Source: Cladopsammia gracilis (Eukaryota > Cnidaria > Anthozoa > Scleractinia > Dendrophylliidae). Taken from it: a stretch of 64,000 nucleotides of DNA. The stretch is from contig JAJGOT010000473.1 in the NCBI GenBank assembly GCA_022457155.1, positions 186,001-250,000 of the forward strand, written 5' to 3'. This document shows positions 52,860-64,000 of this stretch, one piece after another. The notes under the pieces are model-generated. The model ran no database searches, was not told the DNA's origin, and worked only from the letters and a program-made list of their open reading frames with translations. Every line of letters starts with the position of its first letter. The stretch's first letter is position 1. Position numbers and translations under genes: made by a program.

Positions 52860-53000
52860 CTTGTAATTTTCTTAGTTTTCTTTTTGTAAGATGTGTCATT
52901 GCTTTGCTTGCCCCGCCTAGATTAGCTCCGTAGCTATTTGCGGGACAACCAATGATTTTTCTACTTTAACTGTCAATAAATTGTTGTTGTTGTTGTTGGC
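52860..53000 (+). mobile_element. LINE 3' end with (TTG)n tail
   Basis: cttgccccgcctagattagc, then gtcaataaattgttgttgtt. The 3' terminal microsatellite suits an L2/CR1-like non-LTR element. No coding part remains. Confidence 0.55.
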
Positions 53001-53189
53001 GTTTGAGGTGTCAATGGGTTAAACTGATATTCTTATGGTTTTGGAATGTATGATTAATAATCTTTCCTTTAATGAGCTAGAGTCCCAAGTAATAGAGTAA
53101 CCTTTCATAATTATGGTATTCCATTCCACACAAATGTTGTGCTAGCAATGACCTGAGAAATGTCCTACCATAGACATGTACTAGCTAGT

Positions 53190-54175
53190 GTACAGGGGTC
53201 GAACTTAATTTTTAGTCCACTAGCAAAGTTTTGCTAGTAAGATTTTTTTCTACTAGCAAAACTAGGAAGGTCACTAGCTATTTTTTTGCAGTCATTTTCC
53301 CTTTGATGACTCTGAAAATAAGGTAAAAATTACCTGTTAATTTTGTGGTCTTCTTTGCCGGCGTCGTCCTCTTGTTTCTTTGGCGGCTCGGGGTTGTCAG
53401 GCAAGACGTTGTCATCGTCTGTCACGTTACCGGTAGTCTTAAGGCGCTGTTACACTAGGCAATATTTCGTGCAACTTGTCTCGCAACAACTAAAAACCGT
53501 GCGTTGCGACGCTGCGAGACAAGTTGCCTGGAGGGTGTTACACTAGGCAATGTTTCTTGCAATTTGTCTCGCCCGACGGTGAAAGGAGCAATTTCATTGG
53601 CTAAAGTCACAAAACGTTGCGACACAAGTTGCAGGAAACGTGTTACACTACACAACGCTTGAAAAATTCGTTGCGGCGTGGCGAGAATCGTTGCGAAAAG
53701 TAGAACCGACTTCTACTTCTCGCAACGATTGCGGCAACAAAAAAATCGCGAGAAATGTTTGTTGCGGGGTATGTTACACTGGGCAATTTTTCATGCAACT
53801 TGTGTCGCAACAAAATTGCGAGACAAGTTGCACGAAACATTGCCTGGTGTAACAGCGCTTTTAAAGTGGCTCACAAAGCGTGAAATAAATTCTCTTCTGT
53901 CACGTTTCTGATTCGAACAAAATGTGAATGCGTAGATAAAGTGTGCACATGTTCTGTGTAAAACCACGTTTATTTTCTCCCGAAGATGACATTCGATGAT
54001 GTCTGAATTTGTGCCACAAAATTCTCCAAGAACATTTGCTTTTTCCCTCCAACGTTTATTTGAGAAATGCTTACTCGCAAAAGTTTACCAGAGGATATAT
54101 TTCAGACTCGCGACTTCCAAAAACCACTCGCATTTTGCGAGTGTTAATTTCGAGCCCGGCGGAGTCACTGACACC
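53190..54175 (-). repeat. Dispersed repeat carrying a gene fragment, copy 2
   Basis: Related to 6399-6970. The exon-like part is shorter, and a MITE (53441-53862) replaces the part after cggtagtctt. Confidence 0.6.
53441..53862. mobile_element. MITE with TTGCGAGACAAGTTGC repeats
   Basis: The ends AAGGCGCTGTTACACTAGGC and ..CTGGTGTAACAGCGCTTT are inverted, and the unit gcaacttgtctcgcaac recurs in both directions. Target duplication is not clear. Confidence 0.65.
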
Positions 54176-56464
54176 ATGTTGCACAACCCATAGGTCTTTG
54201 TAGCGGCTTTTGATCATTTCCCGGTTTCCACCAGTCTTCCACTGTTGGGGTCCTGATACCTTATTTTCGAGGAAGAACCAGTGACTGGAGGTAGACTCCT
54301 TACACAGCGATCCTGCTTCTCCCCAGCCATTGTGGAGGAACCAAGTAACAACTGATCTGGGTACAGTTAAATCTCTTGCAAGGGACCACTGTTATGATTG
54401 ATAAAATCTAGAGTTTCAAAGTAATTCAAGGGGGATTTCCATAAGAGTGGTTGCTCCAAGAGAATTAACTGTGGCATCCAAATGATACTGATCATTAACT
54501 GCAATGCATTGATTTCATCTGGGTGACTTGAAAATATAATGGTGCCTATATTTTGTAAGGGCTCAGGTAAATGTCGGCATTTTCTTTCCTAGTCTATGTG
54601 CAGACTCTCCTATTTCCTGTCGTTTTCCGCGTGAAGCGAACGAAGTAGGAGACGTTTTCACACAGGCTTATTCTTTCCTAGCTTTGACAAATACTGCTAA
54701 CTGGGCAAGGCTGATTGCCATTATAGAGATGCTTCCCAAAGACGTTTGGCTTGCCACGCCTTCTTTCATGTTACAGATGCAAATTATAGGAAGCTAATTT
54801 TAAGTACGCAATTTCCTAAACTTGACATTCCTTTTGCTAAAGTTAAACGCACACATTTTCAGGTATAACAATTTATTTTCTACATTTATGTTGCTAGATA
54901 ATGGTGTCTATCTGTTGGAATACGGTGTAATATATAACGGCTACACAGTGTAAGAAGATAACATGTAACTACTGTAAGAATATTTGAATAATTTTAGTAT
55001 TTCAATAAGTGAAATGAGTTGAAACTGTTGTCATTTACCAGTTAGTGCACAGCTGTTATACTATTTTACAATTCTACTTTTTTAAAATTTTAATTTACTC
55101 TAAGACTTAAAATTTTATTAGCTAGCTACCATAATTTACAGTGGCAAAGTTCAAAAAATATTGATCAACAGTTACAACACCTACTTACATATTTTTTTAC
55201 ATATGGTACACAAGGAATAAAACTAATGATAAATAAACATGCTACAGACCAAGACTGAGTTACAGTTAACCTCCCTAAAATAGCCACAATTTGGACAGAG
55301 TTTACCACCTGTAAAAGTAAGGTGGTCGCTATGGGGAACTGTTACAAATTAGAGTAAAATATAATGTGCATATTAATTAATAAAAGATGAACCGATCATG
55401 TGTGTTCTGGCTCTTCAAATCAGCCATAAAATTTTAGTAATAACTATTATTTAACTTCTATGTGTACAGATAAGTACAATAGAGTTATGAGTAGAATAAA
55501 TGAACATAACTGAACCGCGATGTATGAGATTTTTTAATCTTAGTTTTAGACTAATATTGTTGTTTTGGCATAAAAGGCAAAAAAGAACAATATTTGGTAT
55601 ATTTGAAATTGATTAATATTTTAATACCCCACATTAAGAAGCGATTGCAGAATACCCTTCAACTCCCCAATCACCTCGTTTGTTTGTGTTAATGTGCACC
55701 ATTCTTAATATTTTAATGGGATGCAAGTTCAAGTTGTGAAAAATTATTTTGTCCACTGTAGTATCCCAGTTTGACTGATTAAAAAGCAACTATGATAATA
55801 AGAGGAATTTCAGATTGAGAAAGCTGAATAATAATAAATTCCTTTTTCAATGGACAGATGTTACTGTGCAAATCAGAAAAGTCTCAACACTAAACCTCGA
55901 GCCATTATGGTAGTTATTCCTCTCCCAAATCAAAGTATTTGTATCCTTCAGAATCACACAGGAACATTTTTTTACATGCTTTCTTTATAAAATGTGATGG
56001 CAAGGAGTAAATAATCTAAAGGTAGCTCAGCTGCGCTGTTTTACACTAGCTACGGGGTTAAAAGTGGTAGAAGCATCACATTCACAGGAACCGCGGAGGG
56101 GGAGGGGCTGGTAGGGACGTGGCCCCACCACTTTTTTGCGAATCAAATACTATGATTTTATTCCTTTTTTCGATTTTCAATATGAAAAAATTATTTTCAA
56201 TTGTCAGCCCTCCCACTTTTCATCTTGCTCCGCGGTCCCTGATTCAAGAGGGATTCAAGAGGAAATCAAGAGAGGGAGACGAGTTGGCATCATTTCCGTT
56301 TGTGCAGCTGATTAATTCTTTGAATTAATGACTGTTTGTAATTATGCAAAGCCTCTATCACTACTGTTAACCAGCCTTATTTATGAGCCTTATGAACTCA
56401 GAATCCTTTTCATATGATGAAATAACTCGTAAAAAAAATTAATGTTAGGACTGTCATGAAGTTT
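54176..56464. other. Intergenic region between the convergent Ubl and TMC genes
   Basis: No gene is supported. Two short mariner-like MITEs with CAGTTAA ends lie at 54364-54471 and 55263-55341. The rest is AT-rich. TMC 3' untranslated sequence probably begins at the right end. Confidence 0.6.
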
Positions 56465-59400
56465 TTACTCTCCCACAGTGGGCTCTAGTGGAAAAGTCAT
56501 TCCATGTTTGATCCTCTTTATCAAATACAGCTTGTCACGGCCAGCCTGCAAATACAGACAGTGATTAATAAAGCGCAGCATGATATCAGTTGGCTGGTAA
56601 TCAACTTCTGCAATATCTCAGAGAAACAGCATTGTTAAGCAACAATTATACTATGACCCCTCCAGCCTTGAATAGATTCTCAAATGGATTGAAACCCTTA
56701 ATATTTTGAGGTCACTGTGCAAAATACTGAATTAAAAAAAATCAATGACACAAAGAGTTTTAACATTCAACTGGCCAGGTCTGAAGGCTAATTATAATCT
56801 GAACTGATACTGTTTAACACCCATTGAAAACACTTGTGTAACAATAATCATGACTACTTACCAGTGCAATCTGTTCTTTTAATAGTTTGATCTTCTTTTC
56901 ATTGGAATCTTTGAGCATTTTGTGATAGTAGACGATAATCCTGTAAATTCAACAAATCCAAATCATGTTGATAATTATTTCTCACAAACAAGGTAGTCTT
57001 AAGTGGATCGTGCAGGGCTGCAAATAATTATTTTTTCTTGAAAGGACGTATGTCCGACTTGGGCACCATTTTGGTCGGACAAACGAAAATTTGGTCGGGC
57101 ATTTACCATGCATTACAAGCGGGCATACATGACGTATTCAATGCTCAAGGGTTTGCAATGCATTATAGGGCGATTTCAAACACAGTCAGCCATTTGCAAG
57201 TTTTCCGGACATATTAAGGCCCCGTCCACACTAATCCGTTTTCAAACGAAAACGGAGCTGTTTTGCTCCGGATACGGCTATCGCCCACACTACAAAGCCG
57301 AAAACGATCACTGAAAACGGAGCGATTCGAAAACGCTCTCCAGAGTGGAGCGATTTGAAAACGATGCCTTTTGAAAACGCTTTTTTCTGGTGTGGACGGA
57401 GAAAACGATGCTATCTGAAAACGGTTACGTCATCAAAATAGCCAGACCACTCGACCGTGAAACATATCAAAGATGCCGCCATACTTCGACTGGACTGACT
57501 CCCAGTCTACACTCTCGGTGCTTTTCTGCACTTTGTATTCGTTTGTAACTTTCAGAAGTAGCTCGACTTCATCATCAGTCCATGTGAAACAGTAGGGCCA
57601 TTTATACGAGACCAAATAAGTCGCGACTTGCATAAGTCGCGACTTACAGAAGACGCGAACTAGACCATTTATACGAGTGAGGCTTGCATCAGTCGCGACC
57701 TAAATAAGATGCGAACACATTTTTGTATCATTTATACGAGTGGTTCGCGTCTTCTGTAAGTCGCGACTTATTTGGTCTCGTATAAATGGCCCTAGTCTGT
57801 TTTAGGTTTTGGTTGCTTTCCAGCTGTTCTTGGCATCGTTTAGAAGGAAAATATCGAAGAATTCTAAACCAAAACAACACTCAACAACAAAGAATCAAGA
57901 ATGGCGCCAATTTCGCGGGCCGATATATTGAAATGCGCATGCGTAGAGTTCATTTGAGCATGCGCACTTAGGGTATCAAAGCGTTTTCAAAACAATACGG
58001 CGTTGTAATGTGGACGGGCGAAAACGATACGAAAACGATAAGTGTGGACGCAAATCTTTTTGAAAACGGAGCAAAACAGCTCCGTTTTCGTTTGAAAACG
58101 GATTAGTGTGGACGGGGCCTAAGGCCCCGTCCACACGTATCCGGATATTTTTGAATCCGCAACTTTTTTGTTACGGATTAGAAAAAATTCGCGTCCACAC
58201 GTAGCGTATTCGAATCGTATTTGCCCGATTTCGCCGGATACGTGTGGACGGAAGGCCAATCCGCAACAAAAAAGTTACGGATTCAAAAATATCCGGATAC
58301 GTGTGGACGGGGCCTAAATGTCCGACCACGGTTGCGATTTTGTCGGACATTGGCAAATTTTGGTCGGCCATTGTCCGATGACCGACTGTTATTTGCAGCC
58401 CTATGGTGCATGTCATATTGTGACATATTTGCAGAATTAATGCACCTATATGAACAAAACTGTAGCTAAAAACACTAGTTAATAAGAGATATGCTAAAAA
58501 CTATGGCACTTGCTACATGACATTTAACAGAGAAAACTGAAATCTGCTGACTGGTGTCCTTTCCTAATATTGTAAGCTAAAATTATCGCGTTCGAAGAAC
58601 GCAATCCTAATTTCGTGTTTGTTGTCCTGTGGTTTATGTGCAGTAAAATTTGAGATTCTTCCAAAAGGCCGCCCCTATTGTTTTTTTTTTCAGGGGCTTA
58701 TTTCCGCCGGAAATTCTTTCGAACGCGTCTCCATAATCTGTGATTACTGCTAGTATATATTATTGTATCCACAAACAGCCAGTTATAATCAGTGTCATAC
58801 TCTTTTACTCACCCAAGAATACAAAACAGCATGGCGATAAAGCTTGCTGATGATGCATAGTTGATGACTTGTCGCAACCAGTTGGGAAATTCTGCTACTG
58901 TTTCTGTGATGACTTGATACATGAATTGCTTACCTCTGCACAAAAATCAACAGCATACATAAGGCAAGTTGTCAACTGGATACTAACAAGAGGCTCCAAG
59001 CAGCCTATACTCATGCGCATGTGTAAGAAAGTTTTACGATATATTTTAAACATGATAAAACGATGTCCGATATGGAGAAGAGTTGCTCCTTTCATTCAGT
59101 CGTTCCTGCAAACCACGTTGTTTACTATTGAATGTTTTGTAAATGAAGACTGTACCACAATGAAGCCAGTGATTCGTCTAAGTCTTATATGTACCTAACG
59201 TGAACATTAGTAATGTAAGTAGGGTTGTAGGAGACGCTGTCGTAACACATCAGTAACGTTGTTTTACTGGAAGTGAGAGTAGCCGGAAGTGACTAAACAG
59301 GAAGTGTAAATGGAAAAGCTATGAACCGGAAGTGCACAATTTAAAATATGTGTGCATAAATTTGCATGCAAAAAGAAAAAAAGAAATATGGAGGCCATTT

Positions 59401-62400
59401 TATAACTCATGCCGCTACGCGCATGAGTAATAAAAACACAAAACTTGGAATTTTGTACTCTATTGAATGTTTTGTTTTCAAACTAATTGTAATTTTAAGT
59501 ACTGTAAAATTTGGCATCACCATAGATATTTTTGCACCAATGTGTCTCACAGGCAAAATACCACCTATCACCTATTTCATGATAATTTTGTCTGAGTCAG
59601 CTGATGTAGTATTCCGAAACTGTACATAACTTATGATTAGCTATTAAGTATCAAAACCCATTATGTTTCATGATTTATTTCGGTTTTCCGTAATAAATTA
59701 CTAATGAGTTTTAAAAATGTTTCATTAGTAGAAAACTTACTTGAATGGCCCACACAGTGCTGAGGGGTTGGTCCTGCAAAACGTAAAACCATACACATCA
59801 TGAATACAATATGTTTAAAAATACTATTTACTAGGCTAAAAGTTAGAAGAAAATAAAACCGAACGTTTTAGACTAATTAAGTCATCTCCTGGATAAAAGA
59901 CCATCTGCTACATGCACATTAAACTGCATGGGGCTCCATTGTTTAATCGTATAGGCATTCAATAATTCTGTGCTTGTCAAAAGACTGGACCGTACAAAGG
60001 ATTCGCCAACTACAGGGATGGGACGGATTCTCACGTAGGTGACGGGCAGAGGCAGAGTCATCCAGAGTCATTTATAAGGATTTGAAGTCAGGTTTATTTC
60101 TGTTGCAGTAAGGGAGCTCGATGAAAATCTTCCAGTTACACTCTTCAAAAGGTAAACGTTTATCTCCAAGTTGAACATTTTCATGGGTTTCAAATACATT
60201 TTCATCATGCTTTGGCAAAGACAAACATTCACAATTCGCATGTCTACAAATTAAAGGGGACTGTTGAGTGTTCTTGCGGTAATAATTCCATTGATGAGAC
60301 CATGAGGAATGTGGTGGTGCGAATTGATGAACATTCAAACTCCAAAAAGGTCTTTGCACCTCCCGGTCACTATTATTTCGGAGTAAACCCCCCCCCCCCC
60401 CCCCCCCAACCCCCAAACTGGGCCCCCTCCCCTCGTTTTATTACCTTGGACCTGTACTTAATTTACTTACACATCTGCTGACATGATGGTATATCCAATG
60501 ACAACCAATGACAAGGTAAAGGACACAGCCAGTAAAAACAGGAACAACAAGTTCATTTTGGATGCCCTAAATGGCCTCATGGATGGACGGCAGTTCATGA
60601 TCACACTAGTCTGCAAAAGATTGAAAAGGTATAGTATTATAATTATTATTTTAAAAAATACCGAATGCTGATTGGTTTGTTATTGACATCAGGTGAAAGT
60701 TCACATGGAAAGCAGGCAACAGTTGGTGGCTTGACACATCTGACCTATTTCCGTTCGCTCAGCAAAAATTCATCACTGAGTATTTTCTTTGATGTAAAGA
60801 AGCTCTGCGTTTACAAAACTCCGAAGAATTCTTAAAATGCTAGTGTGCCTGGTACAGAAGAGAAATTTTCACCGAAAGTGAAGAAAATTTCCTATGAAGT
60901 CCAAGTGACTGAATTCTCTGAAACCAACAGCGGCCAATGGTTGCGTATTTCGCCTGTGAACTTTAGACTGATGTTAGTATTAATAAACCAATCAACATTC
61001 ATTCAATGTTTTTAATCCAGCTAGTAGGAAGGAAGGAGGACTTGAGCTGACCTGGGAGCTTTAAAAGTTCAGCATCCTTTTTTCTCTTGGGCACACCATG
61101 CCAGTCCTTAATTACAAATTACCTAGTCATAATTCTACATTATTTTGGACAACATTAACTTTACAGTCTTATCTCTTGCATTTTACATACCCTTTTTACA
61201 TAAAACAAAATCCATAGCTTTATAATCTGAATGAGTGGTAATAAGGGACTGTAAAATGTGCCAATCCTGCAGACAAATCAAAGATGACAAAATAATGTGG
61301 TCATAAAAGCAAAAAATAACCATGATTATCAACAAAGATTATGAAATTATCAGTTCAATAAAAGTGGCTAAGTTATAAATCAATACGTCGAATACTAAGT
61401 CAGAATATTAAATCAACAAATGGCTGAAGAAACCAAAATCCAAAAGATGTTGCAGTATGAAAGGATTGTCAACAAATTTAAGGAGCTGTCTAATATATAA
61501 CAGGCCCTAGTTGTTCAACAGGTGGATAGCATTGTAACCCAATAATTTCTGGTTATGTTCATGCTTTTTATGGTCACCGTAGTGATTTATCCAATTGCAA
61601 GGCCAGTGGATATTGATTATAGTTTCTACAATTGGGCCCAGGCGTGCGTTTCTCAAAGGTCACGAAAACTTTTCGGGCCCAAAAAGCTTTATTTTGTGCA
61701 CAGTGTTAATGACAAGAAATCAGTTTTTGTTTATTTTGAAAGCTTAGCAATAAAACTGGTAGTTGACGAAACACGTCGGGCAGGCTTGTGGGCTATTAAC
61801 GTACTGCAGCTCCACTTGATAGAAACTGAGAATTAAAAATGGCTTTCGGGCCCGAAATGTCTTTGGGACCTTTGAGAAACGCACGCCAGGCCTTTAATCA
61901 TCACAGTTATACACCAATTTAAGTGAATGAAGCAGTTAACTTAATACTAAGTCAAACAGAGATATTGTATCAGGTCAATAAAAGGACTATTATCACAGTA
62001 AGGCTGTTTCTATATCAAATGCAGTCAACAAAAGGCTCATAATTACCAGCACAGACACTGTGAATATACCAGGTCAATAACATTCCTGGAAATATCAAAA
62101 CCAGGAGGACCCACTGTATCCTTGCACCATCGAATATTCACTGCCAGAATCCTGAATTCAGAAAAGATGAATAATAATAATTATTGCAGAAGAACAGTAA
62201 CAAAATAGGAAATTATTTGGCCATCACAAATAGAAACCAAAATAACTATAATATTAAAAACAAATTACAGAAGAGAAGGTCACACCTTCGCACAAATTCA
62301 CCAAAGAAAGTTGACACCAACAAGAAAACAAAGTCCACTATGATAAGTCTATAGAATGCATATCCAACGTAATTCTCCCAGCATTTAGTGATGGCCTAAA

Positions 62401-64000
62401 AAAAGAAATATCATTAATGCAAGAAATGAAGAGATTTTGGAAAACCTGGCAAATATTAAGTCTAAAAAATAATTTGCAACTCATTGAAGGGTTTGGTGGT
62501 TGAAGGTTAAATAATGCTAAAAATAATTATTTTCTTAGGAGTTCAAGCCCCAGGAAATGGCTAGTACGAAAACAATCATGTGAACTGTTATTTTCAGAAA
62601 TAAGCAATCAGAATACAATCAGAGTGAAGTAGTACAAGAGGGTACTGCATGCTTGCTTTTTCACTTCATGTTAGTACACCCAATTATCCCACTCAATTTG
62701 AAGACTCTTATGAGCCATCTCACAAAATTAATATGAAATGCTCTAAAAATATTTTTCACTAAAAAAATCATAGCAGGAAGACATCGTTCAATACATGTAT
62801 CTTATTAAAATGTTAGAGTATTTGCAGCCATTTGAGGTCTGTGTTGAGAAAATCTGTGCCAGAGGTTTCGAGTACATCCACTGTTCTGGTAGTCGCTTGG
62901 TATGCGAACACATTTGAGCCTCCAACCACCTCTGTCATTAGATTCTGTACTCTGCCAGTAAAGTACCTGTCCATCTATTTTTAATGAAATTACAAACTAT
63001 TCTAAGCAATATATATGATTGCTTACTTCATCGCACCTCCCTCCAGAACTTAAAAGTTCTTTGCCACTGCGGCACCTCTGGATGTCAACAAATAGTAGCA
63101 CAGTTACGATTGCCACTGTGGTTAGCATCATTATGGTGGTTCTGAGGGTTAAAAAAAGTAAACAACAGAGAATAGGTATCAGGGTTGAGAATACAGCATG
63201 TTATTCAAATCTGCTCAGCAGCTTTCAATAACACCTTATACTGTCTTTATTACACTAATAGCAGTGTTCTCAGGGGTGTCACTACAATAGTATTGGTGCT
63301 GCTACTGGGCAATAAAATTAATGTTAGTAAAACAAAGTTTAGAAGGCCAGCTGTTGACCATGTGCCTCCTTGACACACCTGTATACAGGCAAGGAGAAGT
63401 TGATAAAAAGTTACTGAGAAGGAAGTGTAATCAACACTTGGGTTTTATGCTATTGTTTATATCATTTAGTTGGTTGATATGTCATATGGTTCAAAATTTC
63501 AAAAAAAAATTGGATTTTTGTTTTCCCTTGTCTCAGATTATGATGATTCAGAGACAAAGGAAAATAGAAATTAAACTGGTTTGAACATCTTTATCTACCA
63601 AAGAAACATTTGAACCACAACAGATATCTTAGGAGGGGACTTTACTGAAAGCACCAAAAGGGTTCATATCAGTAGGATTAAATTGGTGAAGTTTTATCCA
63701 TTTAGTTTTTTTACGCCCCTTTTACAGGGTTCTACAACCTGTAAGAATGATAATAGTATACAGCTAGTGAAAATTTTTGTCATTAATTGTTGTCACCATA
63801 AAACAGAACCATTAGTTAAGTAAAAATATTATATCTGTTTGATAACACTTAATAAAAGTAGTTACCTTGCCAAATTCACATTTATCGTAGTTCGAGGACT
63901 TCTGTATCTTTCTAAACTTGCAATAATACGAAAGGCCATTGGCATAATAAGGTTAATGCCTGACACCACCAATGGGAGAAGTAATTTTTCCAGTACATCA
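56465..64000 (-). CDS. Transmembrane channel-like (TMC) protein, 3' ten coding exons (partial)
   Basis: Exons from 5' to 3' are 64000-63866 (open at the window edge), 63141-63027, 62395-62286, 62151-62047, 61266-61191, 60610-60471, 59773-59741, 58935-58813, 56940-56862 and 56545-56465. All use GT-AG and phases agree, with a TAA at the end. The product carries the TMC-domain signature CWENYVGYAFYRLIIVDF, then FDISRNVIDLVYSQ, WIGTFYSPLLPLIQ and RPFRASKMN, and the C-terminal PSALCGPFKGKQ, LLKEQIALAG and RDKLYLIKRI. Hydrophobic helices are spread over most exons. TMC proteins are multi-pass membrane proteins, and some members form mechanotransduction channels. The paralogue is not determined. The tail after the last helices is short, ending FPLEPTVGE. 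Confidence 0.93.
57433..57836 (-). pseudogene. Myb/SANT-like DNA-binding protein fragment of a Harbinger element
   Basis: It begins with ATG at 57836 (MPRTAGKQPKPKTD), is interrupted by the MITE at 57595-57792 and continues YCFTWTDDEVELLLKVTNEY to WESVQSKYGGIFD. The WT.DE.ELLL pattern is that of Myb/SANT-like domains, which Harbinger elements encode beside their transposase. Ignoring the MITE and one TA, the frame is continuous. Confidence 0.65.
57595..57792. mobile_element. Nested MITE with TA duplication
   Basis: The ends GGGCCATTTATACGAGACCA and complement have TA on both sides. The interior repeats aagtcgcgactt. The TA reading is supported because the Myb-like frame closes correctly across it. 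Confidence 0.82.
58123..58314. mobile_element. PIF/Harbinger-type MITE adjoining the previous element
   Basis: The ends GGCCCCGTCCACACGTATCC and complement, with TAA on both sides. The left TAA is shared with the element at 57218-58119, so one was inserted at the edge of the other. Confidence 0.85.
58571..58752 (+). repeat. Dispersed repeat E, copy 2
   Basis: Related to 7556-7735, in a TMC intron. Confidence 0.55.
59269..59334 (+). promoter_or_regulatory. Cluster of four GGAAGTG sites
   Basis: GGAAGTG occurs at 59269, 59300 and within CCGGAAGTG at 59283 and 59326. CCGGAAGTG is the classic ETS-factor site. The cluster lies in a TMC intron, and its function is unknown. Confidence 0.3.
61641..61887. 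mobile_element. MITE with GGCGTGCGTTTCTC ends
   Basis: GGCGTGCGTTTCTCAAAGGT is inverted at the right end, with cgaaaacttttcgggccc inside. It is related to 15749-15825 and lies in a TMC intron. Confidence 0.7.
62396..63026 (-). other. TMC intron
   Basis: No extra exon is supported. An open stretch at about 62815-62985 is not needed by the spliced frame. Confidence 0.6.

Larger units (their letters stand above)
51544..53018. mobile_element. piggyBac-like element remnant with TTAA duplication
   Basis: TTAA followed by CCCATTGACGC on the left and GTGTCAATGGG followed by TTAA on the right (TTAA at 51540-51543 and 53019-53022). The CCC start and TTAA duplication are typical of piggyBac. No transposase frame is seen. 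A MITE and a LINE tail lie inside. Confidence 0.7.
57218..58119. mobile_element. PIF/Harbinger-type element with Myb-like exon, in a TMC intron
   Basis: The ends GGCCCCGTCCACACTAATCC and complement are flanked by TAA (57215-57217 and 58120-58122). It contains a Myb-like fragment and a nested MITE. No transposase is left. Confidence 0.85.

Noticed and set aside
62815..62985. Minus-strand open stretch beginning MDRYFTGRVQNLM between two TMC exons
   Set aside because: The flanking TMC exons join in phase without it, it ends in an in-frame stop and has no TMC similarity.

Overview
The window is nuclear DNA from an intron-rich animal. Host genes have GT-AG introns whose phases join correctly, and the rest is dense with DNA transposons, MITEs, Penelope-like and LINE retroelements and a tRNA-derived SINE. 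TTAGGG-type repeats, a BTB-Kelch cluster and MITE families that I associate from memory with hexacorals suggest a cnidarian, probably a stony coral. That taxonomic guess is inference.

Layout. (1) 1.8-51.2 kb, + strand: one four-exon gene (630 codons) for a ubiquitin-like-domain protein that I do not recognise further. Its third intron is 43 kb (7300-50370). (2) That intron holds an inverted duplication with arms of about 6.7 kb (9053-15739 and 21643-39751) around a 5.9 kb spacer, and three copies of an intronless BTB-BACK-Kelch gene. Copy B (38574-40343, -) is intact. Copy A (9053-10230, +) has lost its 5' half. Copy C (45012-46780, -) has a one-base deletion. Both arms carry a Mutator-like element with a RecQ-like helicase fragment, and a Penelope-like GIY-YIG remnant split by a LINE. 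The spacer holds nested TIR elements. (3) Only the right arm carries an 11.43 kb CACTA/EnSpm-like element (23252-34681). The other arm preserves the empty site, so its ends and 3-bp target duplication can be read directly. It encodes a tnp2-type transposase (-) and, divergently, a spliced BEN-domain protein (+). Its two ends carry 8 and 14 copies of the palindrome GTGATCAC. (4) 51.2-56.4 kb: intergenic, with a piggyBac-like TTAA element and several MITEs. (5) 56465 to the window end, - strand: the ten 3'-most coding exons of a transmembrane channel-like (TMC) gene, convergent with the first gene, with Harbinger-type MITEs in one intron.

How the parts relate. The host genes are the Ubl gene and the TMC gene. 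The Kelch copies are nested in the Ubl intron, two of them antisense to it. The inferred order of events is: Mutator-like insertion beside a Kelch gene, tandem duplication (B and C), inverted duplication (A and B), then the CACTA insertion. The best candidate for an undescribed system is the CACTA element. I propose, as inference only, that its BEN protein binds the subterminal palindromes, a role like that of TnpA in plant En/Spm.
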